Below, in pieces: positions 52,326 through 60,998 of a DNA stretch of 64,000 bases (its first letter is position 1; each line of letters starts with the position of its first letter). The DNA lies in NCBI RefSeq assembly GCF_024385505.1, contig NZ_JANFLT010000005.1:496001-560000 (forward strand). Reading direction: 5' to 3'. The DNA comes from Arthrobacter zhaoxinii (GTDB taxonomy: Bacteria; Actinomycetota; Actinomycetes; Actinomycetales; Micrococcaceae). The notes beneath the pieces were generated by a model. It saw only the letters and a list, made by a program, of their open reading frames with translations, searched no databases and was not told the origin of the DNA. The translations under genes and the position numbers were made by a program.

Positions 52326-55300
52326 TTTGGATCGCCTCCAGCTTCCTGATATCTCTTATCACTCATTTGGTGCCGCTTATTGGAAAGCCCGCCATCCGGG
52401 TTCGCCTTATTTGTGGGCCCGCCCCATTCGCGGATATAAAACTCCTCCAGTCTATCCAACTCGATGCCCGGCTCTGCTCGGTCCAATTCGTCGAATTCAA
52501 ATGTGATCCCGGGAATGCTTCTGTTGTGTTCTGCTTTTCGCGCCTCAAACCTCTCCGGACTCTTGGACTGCCCGATGTAAGGCTTCACCTGACCTGACGG
52601 GTCAGTGCGCAGATAGACGATCCCTTCCGGTTCAGGTGAGAGATCTTCCAGCCTCTCCTGTCCAAGAACTTTCTCTCCGAGCTCGTCAACAGCGCTATCC
52701 ACGCCGTTTGACACGGCCTCACGCACCACGGAGTTGCGGAAGACTCTGGATGCAACCCCGCCGGCACCGAAACCCACCAGGTTCAGGCCGGCCGAAAACC
52801 AGTTCACCTCACCCGTGGTGGCCTTCTGGATCACCACGTCGGCACCGAACATGATCAATGCTGCACCGAAGCCCTGGCCGCCGGGCACGAACATCAATGC
52901 GACCCCGCCCAGAATCGCCGCACCGCCGACAACGTATTCCCAGTTATCCGCAAACCAATCACCGGTAGCAGCCAACGCGCCACGGTTGGCCGCGTCGTAC
53001 GCCTTCAGGTCCTCATCCGTCAACGGACGCAGGCCGGTGGGGTCACTGGCGTTCAGCGGGTTATTGCCTGCATACGCGTAGGGGTTGCCGTCCCAGCCTG
53101 CACCCAGGACCGGTGCCAGCGGGTCGGTGGAGAGGAAACCACGGGCTGCCGGGTCATACGCCCGGGCTCCCATCCACTCCAGACCCGCAACATCCAGGCC
53201 GCCGTTACCGGTCAGACCGATCCCGGCCGGTAAACCACCCGACACCCCGGATACCGCACCGGGTTCGGGGATGACCGACGCCCCCAGTACTGCCCACGGA
53301 TCGGTTTCATCAGTGGGCCGGGCGGCCCGCCACCCCGGCGCGGTCCAGGCCTCGCCAATGCCAGTGACACCGCCGGGCAGGGACAACACCTGCTCGTCCC
53401 CGATGCCAGCCAGCGTGGGGATCGGGCTCGCCGTGTCCCACCACACTGGGCAGCCGTCAACCGACGCCAGTTCGCCCAGGGCATCCACCCACAAGTTATG
53501 CCGGGAAGTCTCCGTCCCTTCCGGAGTCCGCTCGACCGTGCCCTGCAGGTACCCGGTGTCGCCCCAGGTGTATTCGGTCCAGGATCCGTCGGCACCGATC
53601 AGCCGGGACCGCCGCCCGAGACCGTCGTAGACGTACTCCGTCCGGGACCCGTCCGTCTCCATGACGGAGACCAACTGCCCGGCCATGTCATAGGCATAAG
53701 TGCGGGGCCCAGCCGGGGTGTGTTCGCGGACCAGGCGGCCGCCGGCGTCGTACTCCCACTCCGAGACCTGCGCCCGGACGGTAGCGGCAGCATCCGACGC
53801 ACCCAAAGGCGTGGTCGCAGCCGCGACCATCTGCCCGGCACCGTCATACCCGTACCGGGTCACGGCGCCCCCACGGGTCAGGCCGGTGATCCGGCCGTCC
53901 CCGTCCCGGCCGATCAGCGTGATATCCGGACCGTCGCCAGCTGCACGGTTGGTGCGGGTGTGCTCGGCCAGGTACCCGTTCCGGTACACCCATTCCTGGA
54001 CCAGATCCCCTGCAGTGACGGCAGTCAGCCGCCCGGACGCGTCATGGGTGAACACGGCCTCCCCCAGCCGGGGGTTCCCCACCGTCTTGATCCGGCCGGC
54101 GGCGTCCCGCTGATAAGTCGTGGTGGTTCCGGTGGCGTCGGTGAACCCGGTGCGGTTTCCATCCGCGTCGTACTCCCAGGACATCCCCTGCCCGCCGCGG
54201 GTCCGGGATACCAACTGATGACGGCGGTTGAAGCCAAGTTCATGCTCAACCGCCAGCCCGTCGTCCCCGGTGAAATCGGTTATGACTACGCGGCGGTTCT
54301 GCCGGTCACGGTCCACGGAGGAGAGCAGCTTCCCGTTATAGGAGGTGCTCTTCTCCCGGCCAGCCGCGTCATAGGTCCAGGTGGTGGTGTTTCCGTCGGG
54401 ATCCGTCTGCGAGAGCTGCCGGCCCGCCTGATCATAGGTGGCCGTGGTGACCCGGCCGAGCGGGTCACTGACCGAATCGACCTTGTCGGTTCCGGTGTAG
54501 GTGCGGGTGGTGACTCCACCGAGCGGGTCGGTGATCCGGATCAGCCGGCCTCGGACGTCGTACTCGAACCGGGTCCGCCCGCCCACGCCGTTGATCGTTT
54601 CGACCAGTTCCCCGGCCACGTTGTACTTAAAGCGGCGGGTGCCGTACCAGGAATCCTGGGAGAAGCTCAGCCGGCCGGCCTTGTCGTACCCGTACCGGGC
54701 ATTGCCGTTCCCGGGGGTCATCCGCAGGATGAGCCGCCCGGCCGCGTCGTACTCGAAGGTTTCGGTTTCACCGGTGGGCAGGATCCGGGCGGTGACGCGC
54801 TGGTCCGCGTCGTAGAGCAGTTCCGTGACCGCGCCCAGGGGGTCGATGGTTTTCCAGGGACGTCCGCAGAGGTCGTACTCGTACCGGGTCACCGCACCGG
54901 AAGGGGAGGTCACGGAAGTGATCTTCCCGGACACATCCCGTTCCAGGCGGGTCAGTCCGCCCTCGCCGTCGATGAGCTCGACAGGGTTGCCGGCCGCGTC
55001 GTAGATGGTCAGTTCCGCGGACCCGTCTGCCCCTTCAACCCGGACCGGGCGGCCGTATTCGTCGAAACTGTAGGTTGCGGAGGAGAACGCGTCCGCCACG
55101 GTGGCGGTGCCCGCCCCGCGGTCGGTGGCGGCCTCGGTCCGGACACCGGTGGGGTCGACGACGGCGGTGAGGTTGCCGATCTTGTCGTATTCGCGGATCC
55201 AGTCGTGGCCGGCGGGGTCGGTGATGCCGGTCAGGCGGGAGAGGGTGTCGTGGGTGAAGCCCCAGCGGGCGCCGTCGGGCAGGACCGTCGCGGTGACGTT

Positions 55301-57742
55301 GCCGAGTTCGTCGAAGATCCGCTCCGTGGCCCGGCCCAGCGGGTCGATGGTGCGGACCAGTTCACCGTTGGCGGCATACTCCAGCGTGGTCCGGCCGCCG
55401 TCGGGGGCCACCGCTGCGGTGAGCCGCCCGGCGGCATCGTATTCGAAGGACCAGGTGGCCCCGTCGGCTTCCTCCCGCCGGACCAGCAGGCCGGCAGTGT
55501 TGTAGGAGAAGCGGGTCTGCGCCCCGGAAGGGCTGACCGCCGCTGTGGGGCGGCCGGCAGCGTCGCGGAGGATCCGGGCCGTGTCCCCGACCGCGTTGCG
55601 GGTGGCGACCAGATCGCCGGACCCGTCGTAATCGAACTCGACGGTTACTCCGGCCGGGTCGGTGACGCGGGTCAGGAGCCCGTTCCGCCAGGACAGTTCG
55701 GTGCGCCCGCCCAGCGGATCGAGAATGACCGACGGGTCCCGGGTGAGCTCATCAGCGTATTCATACGTGACGACTGACCCGGATTCGGTGACCAGAGTGG
55801 TGATCCGGTCCTGCCCGTCCCACCCGTAGGTCAGGTCCGCCCCCTCCGGGGTAACCGTGCGGGTGCGGCGGCCCCGTTCGTCGTAGGCGTGGACCGTGAC
55901 GGACCCGTCGCGTTCGGTGAGCGAGACCAGGTTGCCGTGCTTGTCGTAGGCCATGGACTGGCGTTGGTCGTGGGAATCCAGCACCCCGACCAGCCGGCCC
56001 TTGGCATCGGCAATCCACGAGTTGGAGCGGGTGCCGTCCTCATCCGAGACGGCGGTGACGCGGCCGGGGAGGTAGGCGAACCGGGTCCGGCGGCCGTGCT
56101 GGGTGACCTGCAGGATCACCCGGCCCTGCTCGTCGTAGGTGTTTTCGGCTTCCAGCACCCCGGCGGCGGAGTAGACGGCATCGATCAGACCGGCTTCGTT
56201 CCAGCGGTAGGTCCGGGTTCCGGTTTCGGTGGTGACCGAAACGAGCCGCCCGGCGTCGTCATACCCGTATTCCACCCGGCGTCCGTCCGAAGCCCGGACC
56301 ACGGCGGCCAGGCCGTTCACGTAGTCGATGTCCAGGAACCGGCCGCGCACATGGGACAGGCGGGTCACCTGACCTGGGCGACCGGCGTCGTTATCCCCCG
56401 CGTCCTCCCGGTGCACGGAGACCGTCCGGCCGGGACCCGAACCGGCACCGAGCCAGACGCCGGCCAGGGTGTAGGCCCACCAGCTACCCTCGTTGTCCCG
56501 GGCTACCAGCAGATCGGTGCTGCCCTCGGGTACGGAAGCCAGTTCCGCGAATGCAGCGGCGCCGGCAGGTTCGCGGGTCAGCCAGTAGTTCTCCCCCACC
56601 GCACGTTCCCAGGCCTCGCCCTCGCGGGGGAAGTCCACGGCACGGCCGTCGGCCAGCACCCAACGGCAGCCCTCATCCGAGAGCACCAGGTGCTGGTCCA
56701 GGACGGATGCCCAGCCGGGGCCGAACACGCCCGGGGTCGCCAGGCCTGAGGCCAGCGAGTTGTACATCCGTGTAAGGACCAGGTTCGAGGCTGTGCCTGG
56801 GAAGCCCAAGTCCGTTTCCGGTTCGATGAAGTTGCCCGTGGCCGTGTTCACCGGGTCGTTGGCGTACCCGGTGGTCGGCACTGCTCCGTAGGCTGTGGGC
56901 GGGTCAATCTTCAGTGCATCACGGGTCGCATCCACGCCTGCGGCGGCCAGTGCTGCGGCCAGGGCCGCGTCCGAAACCGTCGAGACGTTCGCTTCCCCGC
57001 CGGCGGCCGCGAACGCATCTGCGACGGTCACCGCCCAGCGCGCATCGTTCTCATTGGCCGTCAGGTATTCGTTGTAGGCCCGCATCACCCCGGATGCCTC
57101 GATGGTCCCCCAGGTGCACAGAGACGCAAACGAGGACAGGTGGCCTTCCAGGGTGCCCGGAACCGCGGTCAGCTCGCCGTCCAGACCGCGGGATCCTACC
57201 GCGAAGGAACGAAGGTTTTCCGGCCGCGCCGAGGACGTCCCGCCGCCGTGTCCGCCGCTGCCGGGCGGCGGTGTGTCCCTGTCCCCGGGGACCGCCGTCG
57301 CCGGTTCAAACGTCGGCGCCGGACCGCGATCTTCGTTCGGGCGCTTTCCCTCCCCCCAGATCCAGTCCCCGATCTCCTCCAACATGCTGCGGTTGTTGTG
57401 CCGGTAGACCCATTCATTGTTTTCCCGGCGGCGGTCGTCTTCGTCATGGCCGGCGTCGATCATCTGCCCCGCGTACTTGGCCACTGTCCGCAGTGCCTCG
57501 GCCAGATTCCTCGCGTCCGCGGCCGCAACTCCGGCGTTGTCCTGGAACTTGTTGGCGAATTGCCCGTTGAACTCCTGCTTGCCTGTGGAGACGTAAGAGG
57601 CCCGGGATCCGGCCTGGCCGTCAAGCCGGGAGGCAGCATCTTCGAAAGCGGATTTCAGCCCCTCGGCCACCGAATAGACAAACCGCCCCCGGGAATCCTC
57701 CGGCAGCAACGGCACCTCAACGAAAGTTTCAGAATCAGACAT
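52322..57742 (-). CDS. RHS-repeat polymorphic toxin with WXG/LXG-like N-terminus and GIY-YIG nuclease tip
   Basis: An 1806-residue secreted toxin. Residues 1-110 are helical without a signal peptide (FVYSVAEGLKSAFEDAASRL; EALRTVAKYAGQMIDAGHDE), like effectors of the type VII (ESX) pathway. A DUF6531-like part follows (DPVNTATGNFIEPETDLGF near 300), then about 30 RHS/YD repeats (residues 470-1420, e.g. YGYDDAGRLVSVTTETGTRT). The RHS core end is near 1510-1568 (RAYDPAARGFLSTDPLAP; NPYAYAGNNPLNASDPTGL), then a hydrophobic stretch near 1590-1650. The last 100 residues are a URI/GIY-YIG-type nuclease: EGIVYLRT, KPYIGQSKSPERFEARKAEH, LDRLEEFYIREWGGPTNKAN. ATG 57742 (GGGGGG upstream) is preferred over 57781. 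Its stop overlaps the first immunity gene. Confidence 0.9.
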   Translation of the reverse strand: MSDSETFVEVPLLPEDSRGRFVYSVAEGLKSAFEDAASRLDGQAGSRASYVSTGKQEFNGQFANKFQDNAGVAAADARNLAEALRTVAKYAGQMIDAGHDEDDRRRENNEWVYRHNNRSMLEEIGDWIWGEGKRPNEDRGPAPTFEPATAVPGDRDTPPPGSGGHGGGTSSARPENLRSFAVGSRGLDGELTAVPGTLEGHLSSFASLCTWGTIEASGVMRAYNEYLTANENDARWAVTVADAFAAAGGEANVSTVSDAALAAALAAAGVDATRDALKIDPPTAYGAVPTTGYANDPVNTATGNFIEPETDLGFPGTASNLVLTRMYNSLASGLATPGVFGPGWASVLDQHLVLSDEGCRWVLADGRAVDFPREGEAWERAVGENYWLTREPAGAAAFAELASVPEGSTDLLVARDNEGSWWAYTLAGVWLGAGSGPGRTVSVHREDAGDNDAGRPGQVTRLSHVRGRFLDIDYVNGLAAVVRASDGRRVEYGYDDAGRLVSVTTETGTRTYRWNEAGLIDAVYSAAGVLEAENTYDEQGRVILQVTQHGRRTRFAYLPGRVTAVSDEDGTRSNSWIADAKGRLVGVLDSHDQRQSMAYDKHGNLVSLTERDGSVTVHAYDERGRRTRTVTPEGADLTYGWDGQDRITTLVTESGSVVTYEYADELTRDPSVILDPLGGRTELSWRNGLLTRVTDPAGVTVEFDYDGSGDLVATRNAVGDTARILRDAAGRPTAAVSPSGAQTRFSYNTAGLLVRREEADGATWSFEYDAAGRLTAAVAPDGGRTTLEYAANGELVRTIDPLGRATERIFDELGNVTATVLPDGARWGFTHDTLSRLTGITDPAGHDWIREYDKIGNLTAVVDPTGVRTEAATDRGAGTATVADAFSSATYSFDEYGRPVRVEGADGSAELTIYDAAGNPVELIDGEGGLTRLERDVSGKITSVTSPSGAVTRYEYDLCGRPWKTIDPLGAVTELLYDADQRVTARILPTGETETFEYDAAGRLILRMTPGNGNARYGYDKAGRLSFSQDSWYGTRRFKYNVAGELVETINGVGGRTRFEYDVRGRLIRITDPLGGVTTRTYTGTDKVDSVSDPLGRVTTATYDQAGRQLSQTDPDGNTTTWTYDAAGREKSTSYNGKLLSSVDRDRQNRRVVITDFTGDDGLAVEHELGFNRRHQLVSRTRGGQGMSWEYDADGNRTGFTDATGTTTTYQRDAAGRIKTVGNPRLGEAVFTHDASGRLTAVTAGDLVQEWVYRNGYLAEHTRTNRAAGDGPDITLIGRDGDGRITGLTRGGAVTRYGYDGAGQMVAAATTPLGASDAAATVRAQVSEWEYDAGGRLVREHTPAGPRTYAYDMAGQLVSVMETDGSRTEYVYDGLGRRSRLIGADGSWTEYTWGDTGYLQGTVERTPEGTETSRHNLWVDALGELASVDGCPVWWDTASPIPTLAGIGDEQVLSLPGGVTGIGEAWTAPGWRAARPTDETDPWAVLGASVIPEPGAVSGVSGGLPAGIGLTGNGGLDVAGLEWMGARAYDPAARGFLSTDPLAPVLGAGWDGNPYAYAGNNPLNASDPTGLRPLTDEDLKAYDAANRGALAATGDWFADNWEYVVGGAAILGGVALMFVPGGQGFGAALIMFGADVVIQKATTGEVNWFSAGLNLVGFGAGGVASRVFRNSVVREAVSNGVDSAVDELGEKVLGQERLEDLSPEPEGIVYLRTDPSGQVKPYIGQSKSPERFEARKAEHNRSIPGITFEFDELDRAEPGIELDRLEEFYIREWGGPTNKANPDGGLSNKRHQMSDKRYQEAGGDPK

Positions 57743-57907
57743 GCTCAATGCCCCCCACTGGACAAACCCGGAAAAGATCAACCAAGACGCTGCCGTTTAC
57801 TTCCGGGACATAACACCGGAAGCAAAACGGCAGAACACTTCTAAAAATCGAAGCCCTGAAGCTCGGGCGCGGAAAATACGCGGCCGGTCAAGATAAGGGT
57901 TCGAGGG

Positions 57908-57944
57908 CCGGGCAGCCGCCCGCCGAAGCGGTGCGGCTACCCGG
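57908..57944 (-). other. intercistronic hairpin between the WXG100 and RHS genes
   Basis: CCGGGCAGCCGC at 57908-57919 pairs with GCGGCTACCCGG at 57933-57944 (one mismatch). It begins 28 bases after the WXG100 gene stop in the 229-base gap before the toxin. No T tract follows, so partial termination or mRNA protection is likelier than full termination. Confidence 0.45.
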
Positions 57945-57971
57945 TCATTACTCGAAAAGAACTAGAGGCGC

Positions 57972-58253
57972 TTAAGCGCCGCCGCCTGCGGAGAAGATGT
58001 TCTCCGAGATCTGCTGCAGCTGGGTACGCAGCTGCTCGAGTTCCTCCCGGGCCTTATCCAGCGCAGCCTTGGTTTCCGGCCACACGGAACCGCGGAACTG
58101 CGTGGCCAGGGGGCCATCCCAGGTGTTCGGATCGGAAAGGATCTTGCCCTGCGCATCCAGCGCTGCAATCTGTTCCGTGAAACCGCCGTTGATGATGGAC
58201 TGAACTTGGCTGATAGCAGTCTTAGCCTGCTCGGTAGACAACACACGTGACAT
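57972..58253 (-). CDS. WXG100-like small protein, partner of the RHS toxin
   Basis: A 93-residue helical hairpin protein. Two helices flank a turn with NTWDGPLATQFRGSVWPETK near residue 43; the W-D-G turn is the WXG motif variant. The C-terminus is EELEQLRTQLQQISENIFSA. Such proteins pair with LXG-type effectors and target them to the type VII (ESX) machinery. ATG 58253 has GGGGGAAA 7 bases upstream. It is the first gene of the toxin operon, with its own promoter candidate at 58322-58350. No ESX secretion gene is in the window. Confidence 0.85.
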   Translation of the reverse strand: MSRVLSTEQAKTAISQVQSIINGGFTEQIAALDAQGKILSDPNTWDGPLATQFRGSVWPETKAALDKAREELEQLRTQLQQISENIFSAGGGA

Positions 58254-58321
58254 GAAAATTTCCCCCTGGCAATTAATGCTTCTCCGCCGGACTCAGAATC
58301 ACCAGCGACTGGACGGTGGTG

Positions 58322-58350
58322 ACCATACCAATACCTTCTGCATCAAACAA
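58322..58350 (-). promoter_or_regulatory. promoter candidate of the WXG100-RHS-Imm operon
   Basis: On the minus strand TTGTTT (58350-58345), a 17-base spacer and TATGGT (58327-58322) make a reasonable sigma-70-type promoter. The 5' leader to the ATG at 58253 would be about 60 bases. Confidence 0.45.
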
Positions 58351-58494
58351 GGGTAAAAAATTACTTATGTAAAAATGCCGCCCCGCACTCGAAAAGAGGA
58401 AAAACCATAGAAACCCAAACAGTAAACAGCGGGGCACTGAGCCAAGTGCTGCGCGAGCCATTCAGGAAAAACGCTTTGCTACCGGGGCAGCAAT

Positions 58495-58524
58495 AAGGCG
58501 CCCCACCAAACGGTGGGGCGCCTT
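58495..58524 (-). terminator. terminator hairpin downstream of the DUF808 gene
   Basis: A perfect 13-bp stem AAGGCGCCCCACC / GGTGGGGCGCCTT with an AAAC loop. The T-rich side is stronger on the plus strand (CCTTTGTTGT). A near-identical hairpin occurs at 59843-59872. Confidence 0.75.
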
Positions 58525-58600
58525 TGTTGTCAAACGGTGAACTTAGGTCGGCGGCGAATGCATCTGCGACGGTAACCTCACGGCACCGCAGTGCCGGTGA

Positions 58601-59620
58601 TTAGCCGGCGGGATCGGTATCCTGTTTCTCCGCCGCTGCGTGCCCGGCGGCTGATGGCTTGGCCTCACCGGCATGTGCGTCCTTCTTACCGAACGGCAGA
58701 ACCTTCATCAGCGGGTGCAGAACCGCCATGATGACCAGGCCCCAGGCCAGTCCGACGATGGCCGAACAGAGCGTATTCACGAGCCAGCCCAGGATGCCGC
58801 CCACCACTGCAAGACCGGCCACGGGGTGCTCCAACGTGTGGACCAGGTCGTACGGCGCGTGCCAGCCGAGGTCGGATGCCCCTACCAGCATGATGTGGCC
58901 GCCCACCCACAGCATGGCGACGGTTCCCACCAAGGTGATGGCAGCCAGCACGGCGGGCATGCCTTTCACCAGCAGTCCGCCGAGGCGCTGGGAGCCTGCT
59001 GACTCCTTTTTCGCCAGATGCAGGCCAATGTCATCCATCTTGACGATCAGCCCCACGGCCCCGTACACGAGGATGGTGATCGCAATGGCCACGACCACGA
59101 GGATGGCCGCGCGGGCCCAGATGGACGCGTCGCCCACCTCGTTCATGGAGATCACCATGATCTCGCAGGACAGGATGAAGTCGGTGGTGATGGCTCCCTT
59201 GACTACCTTGGACTCGGCGTCGGGACCCCGCTCCACCGCCGGCGCCTCTTTGTCCTCATGGTGGCCGAAGAACTTGTGCCAGACTTTCTCCGCACCCTCA
59301 TAGCAGAGGTAGGTGCCGCCGAGCATGAGGATGAAGGGGATCACACCGGGGATGAAGGCGCTGATCAGCAGCAGTGCCGGCAGGATGATCAGCAGCTTGT
59401 TCCGCAGTGAGCCCCAGAAGATCTTCTTGATCATCGGGAGTTCACGGGACGGGTCGGCACCGGATACGTACTGGGGGGTCACGGCGGCATCGTCAATGAC
59501 GACGCCGGCAGCCTTGGCTCCCGCCTTCGCGGCACCGGCAGCAATGTCATCCACCGAGGCGGCGGCTATGCGTGCAAGCGCGGCAACGTCATCCAGCAGG
59601 GCGACGAGTCCCCCGCTCAC
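58601..59620 (-). CDS. DUF808 (YedI-type) membrane protein
   Basis: A 339-residue membrane protein. The N-terminus SGGLVALLDDVAALARIAAA and AAVTPQYVSGADPSRELPMI near residue 46 are diagnostic of DUF808. IFWGSLRNKLLIILPALLLI, GGTYLCYEGAEKVWHKF near 101, AITTDFILSCEIMVISMNEV near 142 and further helices follow; about seven membrane segments in total. The C-terminus is a polar Lys/Ala/Glu-rich tail. Function unknown. It stands alone, flanked by two nearly identical terminator hairpins. Confidence 0.9.
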   Translation of the reverse strand: MSGGLVALLDDVAALARIAAASVDDIAAGAAKAGAKAAGVVIDDAAVTPQYVSGADPSRELPMIKKIFWGSLRNKLLIILPALLLISAFIPGVIPFILMLGGTYLCYEGAEKVWHKFFGHHEDKEAPAVERGPDAESKVVKGAITTDFILSCEIMVISMNEVGDASIWARAAILVVVAIAITILVYGAVGLIVKMDDIGLHLAKKESAGSQRLGGLLVKGMPAVLAAITLVGTVAMLWVGGHIMLVGASDLGWHAPYDLVHTLEHPVAGLAVVGGILGWLVNTLCSAIVGLAWGLVIMAVLHPLMKVLPFGKKDAHAGEAKPSAAGHAAAEKQDTDPAG

Positions 59621-59842
59621 AGTCCGGCTCCATGATGTGGGACGGGCAGGTGGTCGTAGATGGCGTCCTCGAGACGCAGAATTGGCATATAAGAATAATA
59701 AGTCCGCCGGGGACCAGTCCCGGACAGCGGCACCGGGGCGGTTGAGGGCGTTACCCCCGGGAATGCCCGGCTTTACGCCATAGGTACGGAGGTGATTTAC
59801 GGGACGTTCGCGGAGCGAGCACGATTACCTGCACATACGGCA

Positions 59843-59872
59843 AAGGCGCCCCACCAAACGGTGGAGCGCCCT
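59843..59872 (-). terminator. terminator hairpin downstream of the alcohol dehydrogenase gene
   Basis: AAGGCGCCCCACC-AAAC-GGTGGAGCGCCCTT: the same hairpin as at 58495-58524 with one base change and one insertion in the right arm. On the minus strand it follows the dehydrogenase stop by 19 bases and ends in GCCTTTGCC. Confidence 0.72.
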
Positions 59873-59891
59873 TCCTGCGAACGATTAAGAA

Positions 59892-60932
59892 TTAGATAGT
59901 CGCCGCGTCAATGACGAACCGGTAGCGGACGTCGGACTTCAGCACGCGCTCGTAGGCGGTGTTGATGTCCTCGGCCTTGATCAGCTCGATCTCGGGGGCA
60001 ATGTTGTGCTCGGCGCAGAAGTCCAGCATTTCCTGGGTTTCGCGGATGCCGCCGATGTTGGAGGCAGCGTAGGAGCGCCGCTTGCTCATCAGGGTGAAGA
60101 CGGAGATCGGCAGCGCCTCGGGCGGGGCACCCACGCTGACCATGGTGCCGTCCAGGCGCAGCAGGGACAGGAACTGCTGCAGGTCGATCGGCGCGCTGAC
60201 CGTGTTGATGATCAGGTCGAACGTGTTCGCGAGCTTCTCGAACGTGCTCTCGTCGCTGGTGGCGTAGTAGTGCTCGGCACCAAAACGCAGGCCGTCTTCC
60301 TGCTTACTCAGCGTCTGGGACAGCACGGTGACCTCGGCGCCCATGGCGACGGCGATCTTCACGGCCATATGGCCGAGCCCACCCATTCCGACGACGGCGA
60401 CCCGCTTGCCCGGTCCCGCGTTCCAGTGTGCGAGGGGAGAGTAGGTGGTGATGCCGGCGCAGAGCAGCGGAGCGGCTGCTTCATACGGGATGCTTTCCGG
60501 AACGCGGAGCACGAAGCCGTCATTGACGACGACGGAGGTGGCGTAGCCGCCCTGGGTGATGGTGCCGTCGCGGTCCTTGCTGGCGTAGGTGCCGACGTTG
60601 CCGTTGAGGCAGTAGTTCTCCATGCCGGCCTGGCAGTTTTCGCATTCGCCGCAGGAGTTGACCATGCAGCCCACGCCTACGCGGTCGCCGACCTTGTGTG
60701 CGGTGACCTCGGTGCCGACCTCGGCCACGGTGCCCACGATTTCGTGGCCGACAACCTGCGGGTACGCGATGGGTCCCCATTCGCCGCGGACGGTGTGGAT
60801 GTCCGAGTGGCAGACACCGGCATAGGCAATGTCGATGAGGACGTCATGCGGGCCGACCTCGCGGCGTTCGATCGTGGTGGGAACCAGCGGATCGGTGGCG
60901 GAGGTGGCTGCGTAAGCGCGTGCGGTAGTCAT
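59892..60932 (-). CDS. zinc-dependent NAD(P) alcohol dehydrogenase (cinnamyl-alcohol type)
   Basis: A 346-residue medium-chain dehydrogenase. Catalytic zinc ligands are in [17 protein letters not shown] near residue 36 (Cys, His) and [14 protein letters not shown] near 60; the structural zinc site is [16 protein letters not shown] near 93. The nucleotide-binding motif is [15 protein letters not shown] near 180 and the helix [20 protein letters not shown] follows. The arrangement matches the CAD/YahK group, broad-range aldehyde reductases that prefer NADPH. Apparently monocistronic with its own terminator. Confidence 0.92.
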   Translation of the reverse strand: MTTARAYAATSATDPLVPTTIERREVGPHDVLIDIAYAGVCHSDIHTVRGEWGPIAYPQVVGHEIVGTVAEVGTEVTAHKVGDRVGVGCMVNSCGECENCQAGMENYCLNGNVGTYASKDRDGTITQGGYATSVVVNDGFVLRVPESIPYEAAAPLLCAGITTYSPLAHWNAGPGKRVAVVGMGGLGHMAVKIAVAMGAEVTVLSQTLSKQEDGLRFGAEHYYATSDESTFEKLANTFDLIINTVSAPIDLQQFLSLLRLDGTMVSVGAPPEALPISVFTLMSKRRSYAASNIGGIRETQEMLDFCAEHNIAPEIELIKAEDINTAYERVLKSDVRYRFVIDAATI

Positions 60933-60998
60933 ATTTCTCCAAGCTGTGGGGGAACCGTGCCTTACGGCACTTAAAGCACAAGTCCGATCCGGCGTCGT

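Larger units (their letters stand above)
58254..58600. other. 347-base AT-rich intergenic region upstream of the toxin operon
   Basis: This gap holds the promoter candidate of the toxin operon (58322-58350) with an AT-rich block at 58350-58377 directly upstream that could act as an UP element, and the terminator of the DUF808 gene at 58495-58524. A 62-codon open frame at 58273-58461 on the minus strand has no recognisable features and overlaps the promoter, so it is not annotated. Confidence 0.5.

Noticed and set aside
53498-55777. A 759-codon plus-strand frame opposite the RHS toxin
   Set aside because: Antisense of regular YD repeats, which creates a long periodic open frame; no features of its own.
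47898-58350. Genomic island bounded by attachment sites or insertion sequences
   Set aside because: No integrase, transposase, terminal inverted repeats or direct repeats were found at the borders; lower GC in the immunity genes alone does not prove a mobile island.
58273-58461. A 62-codon minus-strand frame upstream of the WXG100 gene
   Set aside because: It covers the promoter candidate and AT-rich block, has no good ribosome site and resembles no known protein.
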